DNA of 64,000 nucleotides from positions 230,961,260-231,025,259 of the forward strand of contig NC_081553.1 of the NCBI RefSeq assembly GCF_963082655.1, in the 5' to 3' direction. Shown in pieces: positions 1-9,605 of this stretch. The translations under genes were made by a program, and so were the position numbers. The DNA comes from Stomoxys calcitrans. Lineage: Eukaryota; Arthropoda; Insecta; Diptera; Muscidae. The first letter of the stretch is position 1; every line of letters starts with the position of its first letter. The notes below the pieces were generated by a model, which was not told the DNA's origin, searched no databases, and worked only from the letters and a program-made list of their open reading frames with translations.

Positions 1-720
1 AAGACGATACTTGAGGTCGAGTGCGAGGTAGAGCTGGCAAACTATCGATATTCGCAACATTCGAAATTTTCGATATTTCTAGGAATAAATATCGATAGTA
101 TCGATATTTTGCACGCTCATGAGCGAGACTCGTTCGCCAGCGGCAAGTTCTTGGATTGACGGTGTCTACAACGGCCTACTCAGTGACTGAGGTATTTTTC
201 CGACTGTCTACCCATAATATGGTTCTGCAGAAGGAGATGCGGACAATCACGTCAAGCGTGAGGTGGTATGGTGTAAACGCGAGTGCGACGTGTTGGAACA
301 TCATTACGTATAGTAAAGAGGCCATTAGAGCTTTAACAATCATGACGATAAGACCACGTATGGTACTGAAGTGTAAGAAGGACATTAAGGACTTCTCTGA
401 AGATGGCGATCCGCATAGTTAGGGTGCAGGGCCATAGGGGTTAAAGGATTGGGGATACGCAGCGTTCCAGTCCAGCGCTGTGATCAGTGAAACGGTCAGT
501 ACGACGACGAAAATCCGAGGATATTACTGAAAGGAAGTCGGAATAAGGTCAATATGGCATTCTGTATAAATTTTTTAATACTCCTGCACATACCACACCA
601 GACTTGAACCAACTTAGGGTCATGGTATGGAAGACGATTTAGGATTTTGTGAGCAGCACAAAATTCCTGAAAAAGAATTTTTCGAGGTTACTTTTCGGAA
701 ATAGAGCGCATCATTGGCTT
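1..720 (+). mobile_element. Degenerate non-LTR retrotransposon 3' part (RNase H region)
   Basis: Plus-strand frames contain decayed RNase H strings (VLQKEM..., NIITYSKEAIRAL, CKKDIKDFSEDGD) that parallel the better copy at 46790-47640. The second catalytic Asp is lost (TYS for TDS). The 3' part, from ATGAACCAACTTAGGG-like sequence to AGAGCGCA..., follows without the zinc knuckle. A MITE lies at 29-120. Confidence 0.7.
29..120. mobile_element. Short hAT/P-like MITE copy
   Basis: Begins TAGAGCTGGCAAAC, is rich in ATCGATA, and ends TTTTGCACGCTCAT. The flanks GTGCGAGG and GAGCGAGA agree at 6 of 8 bases, a possible 8-bp target duplication. It belongs to the family at 6143-6577. Confidence 0.55.
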
Positions 721-894
721 AGGTGTATGCCCATAGTGGGAAAATTTGGAGATTTTTCTCAGTTTCATTCAATATCAGAGTTTTGAACGTTTAGCTACCA
801 ATTAAATTCTAAAATCATATGCAATTTTATACAGAAATGGATATCTGTATTACAAATTTGGCCGTCGGCAACTCAACTGAAGTTGGGTTCCAAA

Positions 895-1600
895 TAGAGC
901 TGGCAAAATGTAGATGGCACTATCGATTTTTTTTGGCAGAATATCGATTGATATTTCTCCGATGGATAGCATCGTAAAAGTTAAATTGTTTGCAAAACTA
1001 AACAAATATAAACAATCCGACACTAAATGTATCCTTAAAGATACATTGCGCCTATAAGGGGCGGAATTTTCATCCGATTAGGCTAACATTTTGTACGATG
1101 ATTTCTCTCATAACTTCCAACTGACTTTATGAACCTTGGTTTTATTTGGTCTGTGCATTGATATTGCTTCTATATAATTCAATCCCTGATTTTTACTTCT
1201 CATTTTCGTTTGAAATTCGATAATACTCGATTACTAGTAATTTTCGACTACTCTAAGGGTTATTTAGTAAGACACCAAAAACTCTATCGGCAGAGACCCA
1301 AACAAATATAAACAATCCGACACTAAATGTATCCTTTAAGATACATTGCGCCTATAGGGGCGGAATTTTCATCCGATTAGGCTAACATTTTGTACGATGA
1401 TTTCTCTCATAACTTCCAACTGACTTTATTAACCTTGGTTTTATTTGGTCTATGCATTGATATTGCTTCTATATAATTCGATCTCCTGATTTTTATTCTC
1501 ATTTTCGTTTGAAATTTGGCAATACTCGATTACTGGTAATTTTCGACTATTCTATGGGCTATTTAGTAAGACACCAAAAACTCTATCGGCAGAGACAACA
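895..1600. mobile_element. MITE of the TAGAGCTGGC family with internal tandem duplication
   Basis: Begins TAGAGCTGGCAAAATG, followed by interior sequence also found at 6143-6577. A ~297-bp interior block is present twice in tandem (about 1003-1297 and 1303-1597), about 95% alike. The right end is not clear. Confidence 0.6.
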
Positions 1601-3030
1601 AAATCACACATACACACGAATGGCTAGGATCATCGACATTTGAACTTGAATTCTGTTAGGTTAGGAGGAGACCATTTTACTTAAGACATGGATCCACACG
1701 GCACTTGCACTTCATTTGCATATTTATGAGAAATGCTTTAACGTCACGTAATAAAGCGAAACACGTTTTTGTTGTTCTTTTCTCTCCAGCTGGAAGTCTT
1801 ACAAACGTACGTACATACGAGATACGTTATAACTATTTACACGACAAGAAGAACAAACAAACAAAGCAGCAGGCGTCGACAGCAAGGGAAGCTAGCAACA
1901 CACCATATTTGCCTGCATTTCCGATTCAATGCTAGTGGAAGAAAAAGAAAACAAACAATTGCTGCAGCTACAAATACGGGCATAATATTGAAAACTTTAA
2001 ATGGCCTCGAAAAACTAGAATCCAACCGAACCGACCGCCGACACAGAAAATTTGTAAAAGGATTTCAGTGTTGGAGAAACCACCAAAGAATTGTTTCTTC
2101 AAAGGGACAAATGTTTGGGTTCGTTGTATGACTATGTGTGGGTATTTGTATGCCACTAACGGCAGGGAAGAGGTCATTGGTCTTTATTTGAATTGGAGCA
2201 CAGCACTCAGTGTTCATTGATGAAATGACTGAAACATATCAAGATATACAAAAACAAAAATAAAAAAAAATGCTCACAAACTTTGTCTGGTCGTGGGTCA
2301 ACATGGAGAACTGCATTGTAATGTTTACAATCAATTTTATGCTGTCTTGCATCCAGTGCTGGTTATCTGTTTGTATGCCTGTCTGCCCTTTTACATATTA
2401 ACATACGTCGTCACATCGCTCGCTCCCTGGCTGGCCTCTCGGCTAAATGTAGATTAAACGCCCTTATGACGTCATACATGTGTTTTTGTGGAAAATTTTG
2501 TATTCTTCTTCATGCCATCCCACACTAGTTTTTGATTATCAAGGAGCTGTCGTAACTATTCATGCCATTGTCTTTTATTTTATGCAAAGTCGTACAAGCC
2601 GTCGTCGTCTCTCTGTTGGTTCTCACGTCACTTTTTCAAATTAATTGCTTAGCAGCAAACCATTCGCTCTGTTTGTCTATACCATTGTTATGATTTCGTT
2701 CTGTTCATGTCCCTAATCATACCCTAAAATATTTGGCAACCAACAAATGTGTTGAGGGGTTTTTTAATCATTTCCTTTTGTTTGTTTAGATTCCAGTCCG
2801 CTCTTCTATTGAAATTTTAAAAGGGGCGACATACTTTTACCCTGATGAGAGCTGGTGAATTTTAATAGTACCTTCAATGAGGGACCTTGACGCCGAACGC
2901 TTGGTTTCCAATCTGGCTAGTACATCAAACAAATTTTCCAGCAGTGCTGTCTCTATTTCACAAATGCGGATAACCTATAGGAAATACCGCACAGTGGTTT
3001 GGAATCAAAATCGGTTGGCTTAAAGTCTAG
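1601..3030. other. Unassigned intronic sequence
   Basis: AT-rich, no convincing exon or repeat. Short open frames around 1705-2131 overlap on both strands and show no splice sites or protein-like composition. A palindromic TGACGTCA occurs near 2466. Confidence 0.4.
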
Positions 3031-3300
3031 AAGTTCAGAATGAAGTTGTGGTTCTTATAAACCCGATTAGGGCGTGAGGTCCAGCGTTACTAGAGAGAAC
3101 CTCCAGATCAGGCGGCATATCAAGCAGGTGTAGACAACATTCATACAGACACGGTAGCATATGTGGTGAATACTTTCTGGTTGAATATGGTCTTTGGAGA
3201 ACGACCGCCACCCATTGCACCTGAGGAGGATTTAGATAGTTCAAGTCTGGTATCATTACTGCACCCAAGCCGAGCATTTACAGAGGGAATCTTCCGCCAT
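3030..3300. mobile_element. Jockey-type non-LTR fragment
   Basis: Matches the stretch at about 48280-48420: the common part includes ACGGTAGCA, CGACC.CCACC.ATTGCACCTGA and GAGG-type blocks. No open frame survives. Confidence 0.5.
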
Positions 3301-3525
3301 GTCAGCAGTAATTAGCAGCACTGGGTAACAATGAGTACCTCACAGTTTGGAACTCTGAGCACTGATTAGTGGTGTTTATTGTCATCACTAGAAGCTCAGC
3401 TGAGAGCTACCAGGTGCGCCCACAGCTTGCGGATAGTGGAAAGCTTTATACGGAGCGGCCGTAAATAAAGTCGCGGATAATCAGCGGTATCCAGTGGAGA
3501 GTCTCAATGAGAGGCCTGCACCGGT
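3300..3525 (-). repeat. Repeat X, minus-strand copy
   Basis: The reverse complement contains TCTCATTGAGACTCTCC, ATACCGCTGATTATCCGCGA and CACTATCCGCAA.CTGTGG blocks shared with plus copies at 34380, 40755, 42066 and 44972. Noncoding. Confidence 0.6.
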
Positions 3526-4680
3526 ATTTTCAGATGGGTAACAGATATTAAACAATCCGTATCAAATTTCGAGCAAATATGTTCAAATTGTAATAAATAT
3601 GGTGAACATATGACAACATTATTGCAAATTAGCCAAAACCAGACGAACATAATTATGAGAGCTATATCTAAATCTGAACCATTTTCCATGAAATTCACTA
3701 GTAATGGCGAGAGTCATCAGAAAATCCCTCCTGCCAAGTGTCGAGAGAATCGGTTAACAAATGAGCACTTAATTGCAATATTTCTCAAAATCGGACAAAT
3801 ATATATATATGGGAGTTATATCTAAATCTGAACCGATTTAGAGCAAACTTCTTAGATATTGTGGTAGTCGTCAAGAAAACCTTTGTGCAAAAATTTGGCA
3901 AGATTGGTCGATAAATCCGCTTGCAGTGGCTCTTGGAATAAAAATCGAGCAATATACATATATGGCAGCTATATCTAAATCTGAGCCGATTTCTATAGAA
4001 TTCATAAGAAAATCCCTCCTGCCAAATTATGTTAGAATCGGTTAACAAATGAGCACTTTATTAGAATATTTTTCAAAATCAGACAAACATATATATGTGA
4101 GCTTTATCTAAATCTGAACCGATTTCGACCAAACTTGTCAGATATTGTGGTAGTTGTCGAGGAAAGCGGTGTGCAAAATGTTGGCAAGATTGGTCAATAA
4201 ATGCGCTTGCTTGAGTTGAATTTGGGCGATATATATATGAAAGCTATAGTTAAATCTGGATTGATTTCCATGAAATTCACTAGTAATGTCGAGAGTCAAG
4301 AGAAAGTCCTTCCTACCAAATTTCGAGAGAATCGAAGAATAATAAATTACCATTTAATTGCATTATTACTGCAAATCGGACGAACATATATATGGGAGCT
4401 ATATCCAAATCTGATCCGATTTTTTTCAATTTCAATAGGCTTCGTCTCTTAGCCGAAAAACATGCCTGTACCAAATTTGAAGACGATTGGATGAAAATTG
4501 CGACCTGTAGTTTGTACACAAATTAACATGGACAGACGGACATAGCTAAATCAAAAAGTGATTCTGAGTCGATCGGTATACATATCAATGGGTCTATATC
4601 TCTTCCTTCTGGGTGTTACAAACAAATGCACTAAGTTATAATGCCCTGTACCGCACTAGTGATGTAGGGTATAAAAATAG
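3525..4680 (+). repeat. Internally tandem element (family A), copy 1
   Basis: Four or five degenerate ~170-bp units with GGGAGCTATATCTAAATCTG and ACCGATTT cores. The 3' end has GGACAGACGGACATAGCTAA, a tract with GGTGTTACAAACAAATG, and finally GTAGGGTATAAAAA. The same 3' end occurs at 22740-22880 and 53090-53250. Confidence 0.75.
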
Positions 4681-5289
4681 CCTATTTAGGTAGGCATTAA
4701 GCAGTATATGGAGAAGAATCAAATTATTGGTAAGAATACTTAAAACTCTCTGTAAACTGGGGAAAGTTGGAAACTATCACTTTGAGAAAGTCAGCATTGG
4801 GGGTACTAGTGAAATCAGGCAAGGCAGTATTTGGCGTATTTGAGATAGGATTCTCAATAAAATGTATGGATCAAAGAGTATCACGATGTCATCATAATAA
4901 AGCGTATCGCGATACCATGATTACCGACTCACCAGGTCATGTTGTCGGAATGAAGAAAGATGCTCCAGGTAAAAAGTTATTTAAAGAAGAACATTTAAAT
5001 CATTTAAATTATTTATCATAAAAAAATACAAATACAAATACAAACATGATAGTGAAGACTAAAAAAGTCCATGGCAGTCGGATGTACGTAGTGGATTGAA
5101 GGTTGATGAGATCATTTATTTAACATTTTGTCTGAAAAGGCTGATGCCCCAATGTGCAATACACTGCTACAACGACTAAAAAACTCTGATGGTAAAGCCA
5201 TGTGAAGAAAGATATCTCGAAACTAAGTGTCAGAAAATGGAAAATATGAGAAAAAGATCGAGGTGCTTACAGTCTGTAGCAGCCAACTA
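4681..5289. other. No gene recognised
   Basis: An 84-codon plus-strand frame (4767-5021) has no recognisable motif or splice context. The rest is unassigned intronic DNA. Confidence 0.4.
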
Positions 5290-5525
5290 AGTACACAAAA
5301 AATAAAAATTACCTGAAATTTTTTAATTAAAATTTAAATTTAAAATAAAATCATTTTCCATTTAAAAAATTAATTGATTCAATCATTTTTTAATTGATTC
5401 AATTAACTTTTTGGTTGAATCTAAAAAATATTTCAATCAGAATGGTGATTAAAATTTTTCACTTTTCAATTAAAAAATTAATTGAGTCGATATTTTTTTA
5501 ATTGAATCGAAAAATGTTTGAATTA
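5290..5525. repeat. Low-complexity AATTAA/TTGATTCAAT region
   Basis: Repeated AATTGATTCAATT-like palindromic words and A/T runs over about 230 bp. Confidence 0.7.
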
Positions 5526-5640
5526 CAAATTGGTCTTAGACCCTATATCCCATTTTTTATGTGATACCCCAGTAGCGTCGTACCAATTCCACTGGTGGGA
5601 TTCGAAACATCGACCCCCATACCGGTAATCCGAGAATTCT
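5525..5640 (-). mobile_element. SINE-2 fragment (tRNA-like head)
   Basis: The reverse complement carries CTCGGATTACC, TTCGAATCCCACCAG (B box) and GGTATCACA, in the same order as the intact SINE-2 at 42469-42644. The A-box end is truncated. Confidence 0.65.
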
Positions 5641-5647
5641 ATCAATT

Positions 5648-6071
5648 TAGAGCTGGAAAACTATAGATAATCGCAACATTCGATATTTCTGATAATTATT
5701 ATCGATAGTATCGATACTATCGTTAATTTCTCATCACCTATTTTTCAAACGCGTATGAGAAAAAGATCGATTTAAATAGAAGCAATATCAATGCACAGAC
5801 CAAATAAAACACAACATTATAAATCAATTGAAACATAAGAGAAATCATTCTACAAAATTTTTCCCCAATCGGATGAAAATTGACGCAATGGATGGACGCA
5901 ATGTATCATATAGGATATAGTAAGTGTCGGATCGTTTACTTTTGTTAAATTTTGCAAAAAAAAAAAAAAAAATAATAATTTTTGCCAATAGTATCGATAG
6001 GAAAAATATCAATCGATATTCAGACAAAAAAATAAAATATCGATAGTGCCAACGATATTTTGCAAGCTCGA
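5648..6071 (-). mobile_element. hAT/P-like MITE with exact 8-bp target duplication
   Basis: Starts TAGAGCTGGAAAAC and ends TTTTGCAAGCTCGA, inverted ends. It is flanked on both sides by TATCAATT (5640-5647, 6072-6079). The interior is the reverse of the 6143-6577 copy. Its ends are rich in ATCGATA. Confidence 0.8.
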
Positions 6072-6142
6072 TATCAATTCGGCTACCAACTAAGTAGTAA
6101 GTTGACATAAATATTTTCGCAGGTCACCATGGCGCATAAGTC

Positions 6143-6577
6143 TAGAGCTGGCAAAATATCGATGGCACTATCGATATTTTATTTTTTGACAGAATATCGA
6201 TTGATATTTTTCTGAAGGATACTAACGCAAAAGTTAAATTTGTTGCAAAACTAAACAGATATAAGCAATCCGACACTGAATGTATCCTTTACGATACATT
6301 ACGCCACGCCTATAGACGGCACAATTTTCATCCGATTGGGTTAACATTTTGTATAATGATTTCTCTCATGACTTCCAACCGACTTTATTAACCTTGGTTT
6401 TATTTGGTCTGTGCATTGATATTGCTTCTTTATAAATCTATGTTTCGATTTTTACTTCCCATTTTCGTTTGAAATATTGTGATGGCAAATTAACAATAGT
6501 AACAATACTATCTATATTTATTATTAAAACTATCGAAAATATCGAATGTTGCGATTATCAATAGTTTGCCAGCTTTA
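6143..6577 (+). mobile_element. hAT/P-like MITE with exact 8-bp target duplication
   Basis: Ends TAGAGCTGGC / GCCAGCTTTA match as inverted repeats at 9 of 10 bases. It is flanked by CATAAGTC at 6135-6142 and 6578-6585. No transposase. It sits 71 bp from the opposite-facing copy at 5648-6071. Confidence 0.85.
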
Positions 6578-6587
6578 CATAAGTCTG

Positions 6588-6665
6588 CATGTTTGCCAAT
6601 AACGCATAACGCCTGGGTTCAAATCCTGGTGAAAAATTTAGCAAAAAATCAGCAAGTAGTGTCCG
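6588..6665 (+). mobile_element. SINE-1 head fragment
   Basis: CGCATAACGCCTGGGTTCAAA contains the B box GGTTCAAATCC and the flanking sequence of the longer SINE-1 copies at 53463 and 57435. It is truncated after about 75 bp. Confidence 0.55.
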
Positions 6666-6905
6666 TAATAATTTTAGTATATTGTTGTGATGCTCTTTCC
6701 CAAAGTTATTGAATCAAAAGTAACATATATTCTCGAAGCCTTTCTTGTTTCTCTCTTCGTTTTTGGTTAATATTTGGTTATTTACAAATTTTGTTAAGAG
6801 TGTGTAATATTTTGTTATTTTTGTGACCATTTAAAGGCATTTAAATATTCCTAACAGTGTTGTATATATACAGATTACTGCAATATAACATTAATATATA
6901 CTTAC

Positions 6906-9605
6906 GATTACTGTTTCCTTGAAATTCGTCATCACCAAACTCTTGTTCACTAGTATTGCTCATTTCTGATGAGATTTGATCAAATGCGGAACATACTGAA
7001 GAGTTCTTTGGGGTCGTTGAAGTTGCACTGACTGTTGTAAAACCAACATCCTCCATTGGTGAAGGTGTTGATTTTTCAAAATACTCATCTTTTTCATCCT
7101 TAATTTTGATATTCGATTGCTCTTTGGCCGAAAGTACTTCCCGACCATAGCCATGTATGGAGGGGCGTTTCTGGGCAATGGAGGTGGGCAATGAAATGGG
7201 GGGAGAAGAAGATTCCGGCTCCAATGGTGGTGATGATTTTTCAGTTTTAATGAAGTCTAATGAAGAAGGAAGTGGAGATTGGGATTTTGCTTGCATGGCA
7301 GGTAGAGGAGGAGAATGTGTTCTATTCTGCATAGCTGGCAAAGGTGGAGAATTCGATCTGTTATTCAATGTAGGCAAAGGAGGAGAATAAGATTCATTTG
7401 CAATAGATTTCGAATCGGTTTCTGTTTGCGATTGGTTAGAAGCTGGTGGAGGCAAAATTTCACTTGATAGACCTGGCAAAGCTGGTGATTGTGATCTTTG
7501 CTGTTGGTTTGTTAATTCGCTTAACTCATCCGATCTCTTAGTCTGTGCATTGGGATCATGTGCATCAGTCATGGGCAATGTGGAGTTTTGTGAGAGATTA
7601 TGATCGACATCCATTGGTGTAAAACTTGTATCCATTGGTATTGGTTGGTCATCTAATGGCACATTAAATGTGCGTCTTGATTTGCTGCGATCCTCTGAAC
7701 TTGGCATTGTTTCAGTGATTTCAGCTACTTCTGTAACATTATTAATACAAAAAGTACGTCTGGTATTCTCTGGCTTATCTTTGGTTGGGAAATTCATACC
7801 CATATCAGATTGCGAATCATCAGACTGCACATTAAATGTAAGCCGCTTGCTATCCGATTGTACCACATTTGCATCCTGAGCATTTAAATTGTAAGTCAGG
7901 CGCTTTTTATCTCCATGGGATTTGGTGGATTTTGAGTCAATTTGAATAGCTTGCGTTTCCACAACATTGCCATTCAAATTATTCTCCTTCTCTTGAGAAT
8001 GTTGTTTATTTTCCATTTCCACTATGTAATCAGATTTTTCCAAAAATCTTGGTTTGTTGTTGCTATCGGAGACTGGTGCCTTGGGAAAAGAACTAGTTTG
8101 ACCTGTTGATTTTGTGGGGAAGGATGGAGAGTTGGATCCAGACGATTTTAAACTATTAGTTGAACTACTTAAGGATGTTGTAACATTTACATTAGACTCT
8201 AATTTGGCTTCCATGCTTTTTAAAGAAGCGTCGCTAGAGGCACTGGTGTTCATGTTATTTAAAGATAAGCTCTTTTTATCCATGGGGCTAGCTGCAGGAG
8301 CAGAGCTTTGACAGGAAGTGTCATTGGAGATGGTAGAATATATGTTGCTATTATCCATAGGAGCAGCTGCAATTTTAGAATCACTAGAGTTCATACTATT
8401 AACGGAAACATTGTTTTCTGCTGTTTGATTTGTATTCTGGGAAGATAAATCGCCGGAGGCACTGGCATTTAACTTATTTAGAGAGAAGTTCATACTTTTT
8501 TCAATGTTCTCATTTGTTTCCTTTGTGGGTGTAGCTGCTTGAAGTGCAACCTCGGAAGATATATCGTTTAAGGCACTAGCATTCATTTTATCGAGTGAAA
8601 GGTAATTATTTTTCTCGTTTATCTCATTTGTTTCCTGTATAGGTGAAGTTGCTTGATTTATGTTGTGAGTAGATAAATCGCCAGAGGCACTAGCATTCAT
8701 GTCACCTAGTGAAATATTCTTATCTGTCGCCTTTGGCTCATTTGTTTCTTCTATAGGTGTAACTGCTTGTTTAATATTTTGGGATGATGCATCACCAGAG
8801 ACAGTAGCATTCATGTTATCTGGTGCAGGGTTTTCATATTTTTTGGGGTCTGCTGCCGTTTTTTTCGTTTGTTTCAACTCAGATAGCTCTTCATTCTTTA
8901 AGGCAGTTATAACACATTCTGTACTCATGGTCTTGCCCTTGTTCATTGGCAATTCAATACTTTTATTTAAAGATACATCGTGTTTCGATTGCTCCATTTC
9001 TAAATGCTGTAAGGGATCTACTTCAGTGAGGGTTCTGGGTGAACTTATGACAAAGGTCATTTTTGAGGTTTCCGTTGGCTTGATTATGGAGCCTATAACT
9101 TTGAAATCCTCCTTCACCTTCTCCCCCATCTCTATTTCATCTTTATTTTCTTCCTGCTCTGCTTTCTCTCCCAAGTGTTGCAGGATATTTTCAGCATGCT
9201 GTAGAACCTTTTCAACATTTTGTATTTTATCCGAGGAGTCTTGTATTATATCCATGGTAATGCTCATATCCACATCCATGGGTTCATCTTCATAACCAAG
9301 TGGGTCATCGACATTTGCAGTGGAGGGAGTTTCCTCTATGACCTGAGTTTGATCTGCCACATTGTCTTGTGTAGGTGCAGCATCTATTGTTACATCGGCT
9401 TCTTTGAAATCCTCCTGAACTGCACTTTCATAACCTTCCACATCAGTGGTAGCATTGAGAGTTATATGTCCTGCCAAAAGATCTCTTTCATCCATATTGT
9501 CATCCTGACAATCGGCGAAAGTTTCATTTGCTGACGACATTGAAGTATTATCCACCTCATTAGGCAGCAACAGGTGGGTTTTTTCTGCTACAACTCCTTC
9601 GGAAA
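6906..9605 (-). CDS. Gene 1, exon 5 (900-residue disordered central exon)
   Basis: 2700 nt, entered in phase 1 after ttccacag and left in phase 1 at AATC|GTAAGTAT. Translation past the donor runs only a few codons to a stop, so splicing to a further exon beyond the left edge is expected. Order: acidic PMDVD/SITMD region; possible coiled coil around VEKVLQHAENILQHL; six ~40-residue repeats with a core like MNASASGDLSSQN; four K/R-R-(L)-T-F/Y motifs; PIPMDTSFTPMDVD; four SPPLPxM repeats; an acidic C-terminal end. No membrane segment or folded domain is visible. Codon use and the 2.7-kb open frame in AT-rich DNA make coding certain in practice. Confidence 0.92.

Noticed and set aside
2462..2476. 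TGACGTCA as a CRE enhancer site
   Set aside because: A single 8-bp palindrome in intronic DNA is expected by chance at this scale.
5648..6108. 87-codon minus frame at 5845-6108
   Set aside because: It lies wholly in a MITE and its poly-A tract, with no protein-like pattern.
8699..9295. 198-codon plus-strand frame rich in hydrophobic residues
   Set aside because: It is the antisense shadow of gene 1 exon 5, whose splice phases fit the minus strand.
9571..9605. Start of exon 5 at a CTG/TTG codon near 9570
   Set aside because: The frame continues upstream to the acceptor at 9605 and joins exon 4 in phase, so no start is needed there.
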